Shown: positions 47,191 through 59,134 of the stretch, in pieces
Position numbering within the stretch: position 1 is the first letter of the stretch
Layout: every line of letters starts with the position of its first letter
Source: Aphelocoma coerulescens
Lineage: Eukaryota; Chordata; Aves; Passeriformes; Corvidae
Reading direction: 5' to 3'
DNA: 64,000 nucleotides
NCBI RefSeq assembly: GCF_041296385.1
Contig: NC_091014.1
Location: forward strand, 20,435,578 to 20,499,577
The notes under the pieces: model-generated
The model's database searches: none
The model's input: only the letters and a program-made list of their open reading frames with translations
Told to the model about the DNA's origin: nothing
Translations under genes and position numbers: made by a program

Positions 47191-49770
47191 ACATACACAT
47201 CATCTGCTCAAACACTCACACAAACCTGAGAATTAAGAACTACCAATCACTTTAATTAGAAGTTACAAACCTCTGTTATACTCTCAGCAGTTTCACTCTC
47301 AAACTCCAGCACTCAGACACATGTACAGTCCTGTGCTCAGGACCTGCTGCTTATCAGTTAATCAGGTTGTCTGAGTGTCTTTATTTCTGATAATACCTGA
47401 TCCTTACTATTTTTCAAGAGGTTATCCTCTGCAAGGGGCAGAAATAATTTATCTCCCCTGTAATGCTCTCTTTAATTGCTCTCCCTGATGTTCATGCCAA
47501 CCAACCAATTAAATCCCCAGAAGCTTTTCTGTTTACAGTGTTTCACTAAATGTTTTTTGGGTTTTTCTTCTATTTAGCTATTTGCTATTCAAACTCCATT
47601 TTACCACTACACATTTTCATCACCTGTTTTATGTGTGTCATCACTTGAGTTCCATATCCTGGAAGACATCTGTTTGACTGGAGTAATTTTGAGAGCCTTG
47701 CCTGGTACCCATGCTACCCTCCCTCCCAAAACACAGGCACGCAAACTTTTGAGTGCTTGCCAGCACTGTACTGTGCTTCTTGTTTATATCTGTAGTTACT
47801 GCACATCCGCTCTGGCCTCAGGATCCCCGAATTGTCTGATGTCAAATACACAAGAATGGGTTCAGCACCAAGAGCCATATGTGGAGGCTGTGACTCGGAA
47901 CTATATCCTAATATACAACCATGGGTATCCTCTTCATGTCTGTGATGTATTATTCATGAAATGTGTTTAAAGAAGCATCATTGTGAAGGGTAATATGTCT
48001 CAGCACTGTGACAGATTTAAAGAAACAGTACTTTAATGACAGCTTTTGTGACAGTGACCATCGGTTTCTGTCTGGAAGGACTACTTTGTCATTCCAAATG
48101 TTGGGCAGCTTGAACAGCATCAGTATGTTTCACCAAATTAACTAGATACTCTCTAAATTAGCATACTCTGACTCTGCAGGTTGTCCATTAACTGTCCATA
48201 ACTGATTCATTAATTAGAAAAAGGTAGAGCACTACCTACTGTTACAAGGCAGAGTTTATTATGAAGATAATTAAATAGATAAGTATGAAATCACTCAGAG
48301 CACCATGTAAATGCATCCCTAGAGCACTCCCTAGATTGGGCAGTTTAAATTAAAAGGGCTAGGATAATTCTTTATGACCTCAAAATTATATTTTTTAAGA
48401 ATAGAAACTTTTATGCAGGTCTAGGAAAAGGCAATTTGAAGTACTGCTCATATTGAGGTCAAAATAATCTTGACTACTGAAACTTTTCTGCTTTATCTGT
48501 TCTTGTGCTGGCCACAGTTCTACCGGCTACATCTACACCACTAAACTAAATGGGCCACGGATCACTCTGTGGACCTGAGGCCAGCTGGCAGTGTGCAGCT
48601 CCTATTGGTTCACAGAGCTGAGCACTCTTCCCTCCCAGAACAGAGTAGCCACGTCCAAATGGCCTATTAGGAACAATCTCCTGTCCCTAGTGACTCCCTA
48701 AGTGTGCCCAGGCGCAGCTGGCACAGCACAAAGACAGGCTAGGGATCATGCTAACAATTAACTGTACTGTTAATCACAGAGAGTTCTTGAATCCATTCCT
48801 GAGCTATTTAGATTCCCAGCACAAACTTAGTGATTGTGTTTCCAAAAGGCCTCAATAAACACTTTTGATATATTTAGTCTCCCAAAATAAAAAACATAAA
48901 TGCTTCATTCTCTCAGAAGCTATTATTTATAAATTATAAAAAAACCTACAAGTGGTACTTGCAAAACATGTATTCCTTGATCCCAAAAGTGTATCTTTTC
49001 TCCTAATTCTACCTTAAATGATGAAGAAGCTGACTTTAGAAAGCAGTTCAACTGGAAACACTGTCAAGAAGTTAGTGAGATGGCAGGTTTGCTAATAAGA
49101 GAATAAATTACCAACCAACTGCTGAACTGCAAAAAGCTGGTGTTCATGAAAGAGACAGGAGCTGAGGGTTTGGTGTACCAAACCCTCAACTCATCTGCCC
49201 TGAATTTATTTATCTGTGAACTGCCAGTCACAGTAAGTCACTGCTCTGTGAAGTCAGCTGCATCAAAGAACTTCTCTGTTTTCCATGGGGCTTTGGGAAG
49301 AACTCTTAAAGCTTTTTAGAGTAATCCTCTTTAGACCCATAACGTATGCTAAAAGCAAGTGGCTGTGAGTCATGACTTACTGAAAAGTGAAGGGATGGAA
49401 AAATACCTGCAGATTTCTCTCCATTTCACCATGTTTCAAGAACTTAAGGAAGACCTTCAAGCTAAGGAGAAATAAAATATTTGATTTCAGATGAAGATGG
49501 ATGGGACAAGTTTTTCAGTCTGTAAAACACCAAGATGGGTCTCTTGGTTCAAGACTGGGCAAAGTACACAACAGCTTACAAAGCCGTAGACAGGAGGAAG
49601 CCAATGTATAGAAGAGCCAATGACTAGGGCAATCACCCTGTAAGACATCTAAATACATGCTATGAATCTGAGAGAAGAGGAATTTAATCTGGTTTATCAT
49701 ACCTCAGGCTTATGACCTAACCACCAGACTGGTTTTTAATATGTGATTTTTTTCCTCACATTTGGCCAAA
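47191..49770. other. Non-coding host sequence with a GC-richer patch
   Basis: No gene recognised. The stretch 48520-48780 is GC-richer than its flanks and may be an old DNA transposon remnant, but no terminal inverted repeats were found. Confidence 0.45.
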
Positions 49771-50320
49771 TGTGCCAGTTTTGATTGGGGTAGAGTCAAT
49801 TTTTCTTCACAGTGGCTGGTTTTGAATTTGTGCTGAGCCCAATGCTGATAATATAGAGATGTTTTTGTTTTTGCTGAGCAGGGCTTACACAGAGCCAAGG
49901 CCTTTTCTGCTCTTTGTCCTGTCACACTGGCAAGGACACTGGGGTTGCATGGCAGGTTGGAAGGACAAACACCTGGACAGGTGACCACAGCTGACAAAAG
50001 GGATATTCCAGATCATATAACATCATGCTCAGTATATAAAGTGGGAGGAAGAAGGAGGAAGGGGAGGAATGTGGACTGATGGTGATGAAGGTCTGCTCTC
50101 CTGGGGATGGCTGAACACCTCCCTGCCCATGGGAAGCCATGAATGATTCCTTGTTTTGCTTTGCTTGCATGTGCAGCTCTTGCTTTACCTATGAAACTGT
50201 ATTTAAGCCTGTGAATTTTCTTACTGTTCCCCTTACAGTTCCCTGCCCGGTCCTGCTAGTGGGGAAGGGGGCAAGCAGCTGAATGAGGCTTGATTGCTGG
50301 CTGGGGTTAAACCATGAGAC
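49771..50320 (+). mobile_element. Avian ERVL-type solo LTR
   Basis: It begins TGTGCCAGTTTTGATTGGGG at 49771-49790 and ends GGGGTTAAACCATGAGA about 50303-50319, the recognisable ends of the common avian ERVL LTR in slightly worn form (the final CA is mutated). Inside, in order: a GCTGAGCAGGGCTTACACAG block (49875-49894), GGGATATTCC with CATATAACATCATGCTCAG upstream of a TATATAAAG box at 50033-50041, AGGAAGGGGAGGAATG, and GTTTTGCTTTGCTTGCATG (50154-50172). The poly(A) signal is degraded. No internal region or second LTR is present, so it is a solo LTR left by recombination. No target duplication is clear. Confidence 0.85.
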
Positions 50321-53300
50321 CTGCAAAATAATTTTTCATATATACTGCTGGAAGCAATAAATATCTATTGCAAAATATGATTTAACTGAATTGGCATTTT
50401 CCAAACAGAAACAATCTTGGCTTGGTCTAGTAATGGGTCCACATTATTATAGGTTGTTTGAAGAATTTCACTGTGCAAAGTGCATTGCAACCAATACTTT
50501 ATTCTGAAACACTGAAAAAATTGATTAGCTATAAATGTCAACAAAATCAATAACTAATTTCTTTAATGCTGTAAGAATTAAAATAATTAAAACAGCAAGA
50601 AGAACTATTAGTTCTCTTGTGTTCCTCAAGTGATGAACATTAACAAAGACAGAAAGAAAAAAAAGGATGTAATCAAACACTTGTGCTCTACAACTGAATG
50701 GCAAACTTTCAAAATTATTCATGTTCTTCCTTATTCAGTATTCTGAAGTATTTGCAGTTCATATTTTTTCTACTTTACTCACTTCTACTTCCTCTGCAGT
50801 TCTATTTCTTAGATTTGTAACAATCTGATCTCTTTTGTTTTTACGGAGTATTAATGTTTTATATTCCCTCAGTACTTTGACCTCTCTTTAGCCTTTGTGT
50901 TATATCAGGTAATATTCAACTGAAAGATTCATGTACTCAGAGAGATTTCCAAGAAATGACAGGGCAATTTCAGAGATATTACCAATCATGAATTGTCACA
51001 TTTGGTTTCTTTTTTTGTTTGGTTGGAATTTTTTCAATCTGGTCATATGGGATTTTCTCTCCACACAATAAAGGAGAGATTTTGTTATTTCCTTCAGTAG
51101 TGGGAAGGAAGACTCTTAAGAGAGTATTCATTGAAAGTGAATAGTAAAGAGCTTTGTTTCTGGGTCTAATGATATCTAACTCAGAACTTCCTGCATCTTA
51201 TTGAGTAGAAAATTCTCCCTCTACCTTAGAATGAAAAATTAGCTAATTTCTAACAGTTGTTATTTAAACATGTTTGTGTCCACCAAACAATACCTGTGAC
51301 ACATTTGAGACAAGAAATATCAGTCCAAAGAAAAATATATTTCTCATTTATGTGATACAGAGCTAGCTATACTAAATTGACTACCATGATGATAAGCCAA
51401 AACAAAAATAATACAAGTTGTTTCATTTGGTAGAGAAAGCAGTTTATGAACAGCTGTTTTCATGTGCATTGTTTTAATTTTGCCTTAGTCTAGGGAATAG
51501 TTTAATGATATCTCATTCTAAACCACCAAAAAACATCCTTTCTAATTTATAAAATCCAGCAAAAATATTCCAGATTTGCACTGTATATTTTCTAAAATTA
51601 CTTTCTTGGTCATGTCACTGAGTTTTCAATAGTTTAAATATTCTCATAACAACAAAGAATTTATAGTTGTTGGAGTTCTGGCAAATAAAATCCCTCCTTT
51701 CTGTTGGTCATCTTTTTTGATAATGGTTCAATATTTTAAGCTTGAAGGCATTGGAAGCAGTGTAGCACAATGTGTATTTTAAAAATACTTTGTATACACC
51801 AGCCATGATCATTAAATTGTATATCATTCAAATGAAAATCTAAAATGTGTTAACAGTTCTATAAGACATTCAATAAGTATATAAAAATTTTACTGGGATA
51901 TTTGCAAAACAAGAAGCATTTTTTGTGTTCACATGCTTTTTTGTCATTATTGAAGCAGTTAACCTTGTCCAGTATAGCTACACTAAATTCATTATGTCAT
52001 TTCCCCTCCATATCTTCATCCAGTATTTAATTCTATCCTTTGCAATATTGCCAACATTATCAATGTCATCATATTTTATGTAAGTCATACTGACAGATAA
52101 TGACCTCAATTAAGCTAATAGGAAAACATGAAAAGAACATCATGATTAGATTAAATAACCATAGTGAGTGAGTGAGCATCCTATGCCTAAATCAAAGGTT
52201 TCTGCTTGTTCTGACAGAATCAAGCATGACAGTATTCCTGTCAATAAATATAACAAGTCCAATATATTGGCAGGTGTCCTTTGCAGAATGGGGTTTACAG
52301 GATTCAAATGCATCATCACAAGCTCACTGTTGTGACTCCTGTGGTGTCTGCTGTCATCTGAAGGAGAATTGAAAAGATTCATTGGGAATAAATAATGAAA
52401 GGGAAACCAGAAGAGACCTTCAAAAATTATTATAAATTTGTACTGTGTAAAGATTTACAACAAATTTTATTAGAACAAATGTGTCTATAATTCAAAGATT
52501 ATCCTCCTTTACACTTCATGTCTTCTTTTTAAAAATGGGTATGCTTATAGCTGTGCTACATATAAATAATTTTTTCAAAATGTCATCAAGTTCTTGGCCT
52601 CCATCATGTCTCAGGGTCTTACATCTTCCTTGTTTTATTTAGTAGTCATTCTTCTTGCACTGACATGATGGAAAAAAGGTATCTGATAACTTCCAGTATC
52701 AGTATTTTTAACATATTTTGAACAGTACTCAAAATCCTTGAATTTTACCAGAACTTGAATTTTACAGGCAACATATATGGAAATGTGCTTGTTTGGGGGG
52801 GGTTTTGGTTGTTTCATTGTGGGTTTTTGCCAGTTCTGAATAAGTCTTCATTCTCGCAAGCGTGACATACTGAACAAGGTCTTCAATATCTACCTGCTGG
52901 GCACCTGGCCAGTTCCTTTCTTTCACTGCAATTACAGTTTTGGCATGTTTTTGACACAACTATGCAACCATAATTCTGTCTGGCATATAGTAGAACATTA
53001 TATAGGGTAAATTACTATTCATGATCAGCACTTAAGTAGCTCTTCAAAATCTTTCAAGCACATTGATTGATTAATACACAGCACTTTCACTGGAAGTGAA
53101 ATGCCTTCATAGTATAGTCACAATGTACTACAAGAAAGTTGTGCTGTAATTACATAGAGCTCTTTCTTTAATATTCTTTATTTGGTATGAGCATCTGTTT
53201 TTCCCAACTGTTTCAAAACACAGTCAGCACTTACTTGCTTTATTTGCAAAGCTACTAATCAAGAATAGTCAATTCCTTCTATTTAAAGTAACTAAGATTA

Positions 53301-53395
53301 AATTTTTACAAACTGAAGCAAATAATAAAACACCAAAATCCTTCCAACTTTAAATAGGGTCCAGACCTCTGCATTAGGATTCTTTATGAGTTTAA
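50321..53395. other. Non-coding AT-rich host sequence
   Basis: No recognised gene, RNA gene or repeat family; a G8 run occurs near 52795. Confidence 0.5.
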
Positions 53396-53467
53396 ACTTA
53401 GAAAAAACAGTCTAATCTCTTTCTATTTATCACTTAGAAAAAACAGTCTAATCTCTTTCTATTTATC
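53396..53467 (+). repeat. Perfect tandem duplication, 2 x 36 bp
   Basis: Copies at 53396-53431 and 53432-53467 are identical. The lack of any difference suggests a recent event or an assembly artefact. Confidence 0.95.
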
Positions 53468-56400
53468 ACAAATCTAAGTGAGGAAATATATTGATCAGAT
53501 TTTCCTGAAGGAAATAACACCTGACAACTGGATGGATCAACCTATTTTTCAAAATTTTTATATACCTCCAAATCCAAAACATTTTGTCTTTTTATTTAGA
53601 CTACAATAAAACTGTATCTTTCCTATAATCAGAGAACATTTACAACATAAAAAATTCAGAAGTTCTATATACGTGTCCATAAGCATATAAAACCTGCAAA
53701 GCTGACACTAAAAAAAAACTAGCATTGTGATTGCAAAGTCAAGCTTTCCAAAATTAAGTAATGACACTTTGCCTAGGCATTCATAATGCAGTTCTCCATT
53801 ATATATCCAGTATAGAAAAGCCTTAATTTGGTTAGCGTAATATTTTTCTGTAAGACTGGAAGCTCAACCCACAGGATGGACAGTGTTTGCTAAATAAGCA
53901 GCTCTTTAATATTTTGCCTTTCTTTTTTGTTCTTCATGGCATTCTGTGCTTTGTCTACTGCATGCCATTAAAATTCACAGTAAAAGGCATCCCTTTGCTC
54001 ACAGCCTTTTCTACCATTAGCACCACTGTCATATTTGAAATTTTGCTTATACACTTCATCCCAATATTGTGAGCTAAACAATAAGAATTAGTATTGCAGA
54101 TAAGGAACTAAGATAGCAAGAGACCAAAATGTTAATTAATTTTGCTTGAAAATTCCTGGATGCTTAGAATTATGCAGCCCTTCTCAGGGTTATATGTATT
54201 CAAAGATCATTTACCAAAAATTTTGCAGAGAACTCATTCAGAAGAAAAAGTTTAAGGCAACTTTTAAGCAATACAAAGCAACCCTAAGGCATAACCAAGA
54301 AAGATTTTGTCCTAGTGTTTGAGACAGGATTTAGCTGTATTACTCACAGGGCAGGCTTTGTGCAGTCCCTGGCCACACCTCTTTTATATCTATCAAGTTC
54401 TGTAAGAAATGACACACGATCTTACAGGCAAGGGCATTCCTTACGCAGCTCCGATTTCTAGCCTGCACACTGAATGGAAGCCTGAGGGAAAGCTACTTTA
54501 AAGGCTTTTTGGAAATCTCAGTTATGATACATGTATTTGAAAATTATGTTCTAGACCACTGGAGGTTATCTGACAACACTGCTTTGGTTCCATTTATGAC
54601 TTTGACAGATGTGGTGTCATCTACAGAAAGGTTTCATCTACAATAACTGTTATATGAGCATTAAATGAAAAGCACTACTGTTATAATTGAATTTATGTCA
54701 CACGCTGCATTAATAATCACATTTCTGAAAACCTAAAAAAATTGTGTGACTAATTAATTCAATTTATTTAAAAACATATTGCTAAATGATCTGTAAAGTA
54801 AATTCACATATAATATATGTAATACACTAAGATGGGTGGTCAGAACAAAGTAAAAGTTTATGACCCAAATGTGTAGTCTTCTCTAACAGCCCTGCAGCCC
54901 TTTAAAATGTATATTTTTAAATATATTCAGTAGCTTGCACTTAAGAAAGATTAAAAAAAAAAGAAGGAGGAGGGGGAATTATTTACGTATTTATGTCTGT
55001 TTGGTTTCAACAATGAGTTTTAGGCAGTTTATGCTGTGATTGACTGATAGTATGTAATGCTTTTGCATCTGTTTGTGCTTTCATAAAAAGAGATCTGAAG
55101 AAGAATTTAAAATAAAAGTGAAATTAATCAGATAAGGTTTTGCTGGTTTTCTACTTTGTATTTCACCCAAGTTCAAAATGAATGGTCTGAGATCACATTT
55201 CTGCCATGGAGTTGAGAGATTGGGTAAAAAATTTTCCACTCCAGTACCCTGACCCTAATAATTATTTGCTTCAAATCCTACAATACTGTATATGAGAAAT
55301 AAAACACAACAACAAAAAACAAATCTGTTGCTTCCTAAACACTACTCCAAAACTGCTTTTAAATATGCAAATAAAATTCCACGCACTAACAAGCACAGTG
55401 CTAAGTGTTTTTAATTAAAGCAAATATTACCATTTCTAGAAGAAGAAATTTTATAAGAAAATTTTACATATATGATCAAGACAGTCATATACCTTTGGCA
55501 AAAGTGGACATTTTTTGAATGGAATATGTTGTGAATTAAGTTTATCAGAGCTAGGTTTCATGGCTCACTGATATAGGTCCCAAGTAGAATAAGTTTTGAA
55601 ATTCCCCAGTTTCTGAAAGGTTTCTGCTACAGAGGAAAGGGCAAAAACTTGTGTAAGTGAATCTTGAAAGTGGTACTTTATGTCAAGCAAAAGCTTATGA
55701 AAACAGCCTGTCTCGAGAGGTTTCTGACACAAGGAAACTGACACTTGGAATCCGCTCCGTGAGCTTCACACGCTAATTTCATTCAACATACAACCAGGAA
55801 AGTGAGTTTCAATATGAGAAATTTCATTTTAACCCACTCCTACCCTACTAGAACCCCCCAAATATATTTTTCTTCAGTTTTTTCTTTTCTCATACTATGA
55901 GACATCTCCAATTTTTCACAAGATTAACATGCAGCTATGTCTTATATACATAGAGTATAAGGAAGACCATATAAATATGTATCAGACATTTATTTTCATT
56001 TTTGATTTATACCAGAAACTTGAAGAAAAAAAAAGGAACAAGGTGTTTCAGTTGTGTCCATTTATAACAGGGAGAACTAAAGATTCTGCTAGGCTAAAAT
56101 GACTTGACCAATATTTTTTATTGCACGTAACTTCTTCCGTTTTTATTACTTTGTCTGATCACCAGGGATGAAATTTTCATTGCTAAAACTCTTTCTCAAG
56201 TTTTACCTCTTGCACAAAGTTTAGCAAAAAGAAAGGCAGCTGTTTTAGGGGACTAAGACACAGAAACACAAATTATCTTGCCAAAGTTAATAAGAAAGTT
56301 TTTACTTTTTTTGATCTCTAACATTTTTCTAGTTCTGGATGGGGGAAGGAAAATTCAGTGATGTGAAAAATCTGGGACAAAGGCATTTTCCATCTTCCTA

Positions 56401-57540
56401 ATAAGCCATGTGAATGTTCCTGGAAAATCCTTGTTTAAGTACCCTTTATAGTGAAGGACAAAAATTTTGATTTTCCACATGTTCTTCCTCCCTTGAACAA
56501 CAACTAGAGGACTAAAAAGATTTTCCTTCAGTTTCTAGGATCTATTTTGGTGCCAAGAGTTGGAAAAGAGGTTGGGAAACTTCCCTGAGAACCTCCATAA
56601 CCCTATCACAATGAGTAGATAGTCCAGCAAAATAAGTTCTGCAAGAATTCACCAGTTTTCATAAGTCCTCTTATCTCATAGATGATTACAGAGACACAGA
56701 AATATCTCAAGTGTTATCTTAAAAATCATAGCAGTGCAGTAGTACATTAGATATTAATCCTGACTAGCATAGCTAACCTGCTTGTTCTATATATAAATAT
56801 ATAGAGAAAATTTTAGATGGAAGATATATTTCTTCTGTCGATCAGAACTCACATGACTTTTGGCATATGGAAGCATGGAACTTTTTGCAGTTCAAAGCTT
56901 AGAAGATAATGTGAAGGTACCTATGTTAAACATCTCTCATGACCTTTTCTATGTAATTAATCTCACTCCATTTTTAAGGGGGCATAAATAGTCAGTAAGT
57001 GGGACTACAGAGAGTATTGCACAATGAAGCAGAAATATGATAGTATCTAAGGAGTTAAGAAACAAAAAGTCCAATGACAGCTGAATGCCCTCATGCCCCT
57101 TAATTGTATTGTCTCTTCAAAAGTGTTCCTCAAGTTTTTGAGTGGCTTACAAGAAGTCAAAAATCAGAATTACTTTCTTCCTACTGCAAAAGTAGAATTT
57201 ATTCTATATATTAAATTTAATGCCCTAAAAAGTTTAAGGGCCCCCAGCTATAGTCTTTGAATGAAGAGAGAGGCCAAACTTGGAAAAATCCCATTACCAC
57301 CCTCAATTCTCTTTCCTACTCCCATATTTTAGAGCCTCCACTACTGCTTATCAGTAGTTATCAAAAATGACAATAAAGAGGCAGGAAGGAGAAGAATAAC
57401 AGTTCTCCAAGTAAACAGGTCATCACAAGTGACTTAAATTGGTGTGATAATTTAAAAATCAACCTACAAAGGCATCCTTAAAATTCTGTATGTGTGTATG
57501 ACCTTTATTTAGCAAAGATAATTTAAAAATTAATAGCAGA
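53468..57540. other. Non-coding AT-rich host sequence
   Basis: No recognised gene or repeat. A perfect 9-bp-arm inverted repeat (TCTATATAT, 2-nt loop) lies at 56786-56805. Confidence 0.5.
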
Positions 57541-57740
57541 ACAATTACCATTTGTATTTCCTCTATGGTTTCTGCATTTTGCCTAGCAATGTATTTGCTA
57601 TAATGTGCAATATTTTAATGATTGATTTTACAGTAGATCATTAATTTTCTAATCATTAAACACAATTTCCAGTAAGGCCTTCATAAATTATAAGTGAGTC
57701 AAGGACTCATGAGTCATCTTTTTGTGCTGCTGAATTCATA
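57541..57740. promoter_or_regulatory. Candidate AT-rich enhancer-like element with AP-1 cluster
   Basis: Several homeodomain-like words (GATTGATTT, ATCATTAA, TAATCATTAAA) at 57619-57660 are followed by AP-1-type sites TGAGTCA at 57695-57701 and 57710-57716. The latter is part of a 12-bp perfect palindrome, GACTCATGAGTC (57704-57715). Density and palindromy are seen; function is inference. Confidence 0.25.
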
Positions 57741-57904
57741 ATGACAAAAATTTACTGCATAGGTTAGTGACATTTATAATACCCCAAATCATCTTTAACA
57801 ATCAATTTTCTTATGACAGGTCATAGCTTATTTTTCAGTTTTTTATGATCAGTTCCGAAGAAAATGCTAACTATTGGTTTTTGCTGGGTCTAGTTTTGTC
57901 CAAA

Positions 57905-58072
57905 GAAGTTCTAGATAGATGTCCCATCTGTGGAAACACTCAAGGTCAGGTTGGAAGCACACTGAGAAACCTGATCAAGTTGGAGATGTCCCTGCTCATT
58001 GCATGGGAGTTGGACTAGATGATCTTTAAAGGTCCATTCTAACCCAAACCATTCTATAATTTTATGATTTTA
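57905..58072 (+). mobile_element. CR1 LINE 3' end
   Basis: Classic avian CR1 3' terminus: GGAAACACTCAAGGTCAGGT at 57933-57952, GAGATGTCCCTGCTCATTGC at 57983-58002, GTTGGACTAGATGATCTTTA at 58009-58028, then CCATTCTAACCCAAACC and the octamer-type tail ATTCTATAATTTTATGATTT. Truncated at its 5' end, as most CR1 copies are. Confidence 0.92.
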
Positions 58073-59079
58073 GACTATCTGAGTTATATGGATTGCTTCT
58101 AGAGCTAATTGGCAAGTAAAACTCTGAAAAATTATGAATCCTTTATGAAAAATATGTGACTAAAATTATATCAGTGCCACTAAAGGGATAAAATAACCCC
58201 AGCAAACTGCAGCTTATAATATATAACTCACTCTTAAAAGCTTGCAGGATCTCTCCAGTGGGTCAATAGTTTCTTAGCTGCATCACTATTTTCTGCCTCA
58301 AATCTGAAAATGCTAATTATATTTCAAATCAGGGGCAGTACAATGGCGTTTCTCAGCCTCCTGTCAACAGACTACTTATGGTGTATGATATCAGAACACA
58401 CAACACACACATGCATGAAGCCAGATATATTTTGTTTCAAAGGATGTGTGTCAGTGCTGCCTGTCTCAGCACACCCGAGTGGTTTCTTGCAGGTGCTGTC
58501 TCTATCTGCAGGCATGCACTATTGGATAGTTAAACTGCAGGCAGGTCACGTTAAATAGTTTTCAGTCTCAATAATTTCAATGAAAACGCAGCTGTAGCAG
58601 TTACAGTTTGGTACTGAAAAAATAGAGATGTTTTCTTAAATGATAAGTACTTTATTTGTCATTCCTTCTATACCTGCTGAATCATTAAATGATCATAAGA
58701 TGCAAAAGCGTTTGCAGATGTGTTTCATAATGTTTAGGCAAAACAAAAGCTGACACTTTCCAGTACAGCCTAAGAAATGGTTTCAAGGGTGTGCATCATA
58801 CTGGTGTTAAGCTTACCAAAAAAAAATCGTTCTGGCATCATGGTACAATTGGCTGTTTACTCTCTGAGAGTACCACAATCATTAGAAAGCAAATGCACAT
58901 CATTAGCTGCCCTTTCCTGCCCAGTATTCTTGAGAAAGCAACTAGCTCTTTTAGTCCCTGGGGTCAGATAGCAAAGAGATAAAGCCAGAATTTATCTAGA
59001 ATTCTATTTAAATAGGAGAATATTTTACTTGCCAGTGAAAATTCTGACAATTTGTATAAGTTGGTTTTTTTCCCTTTTT
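58073..59079. other. Non-coding host sequence
   Basis: No recognised gene or repeat family. Confidence 0.5.
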
Positions 59080-59134
59080 GGGGGGTGGGTGTGGGGGTGT
59101 GTGTGTGGGGAGGGGGGGTGTGTGTGTGTGTGTG
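59080..59134 (+). repeat. G-rich / (GT)n tract
   Basis: Runs of 6, 3, 5, 4 and 7 G separated by T, TGT, GT repeats and A, then (GT)n to 59134. It is suitable for a G-quadruplex on the + strand. Confidence 0.9.

Noticed and set aside
48520..48780. GC-rich patch as a DNA transposon or promoter
   Set aside because: No terminal inverted repeats, TATA or CpG cluster strong enough.
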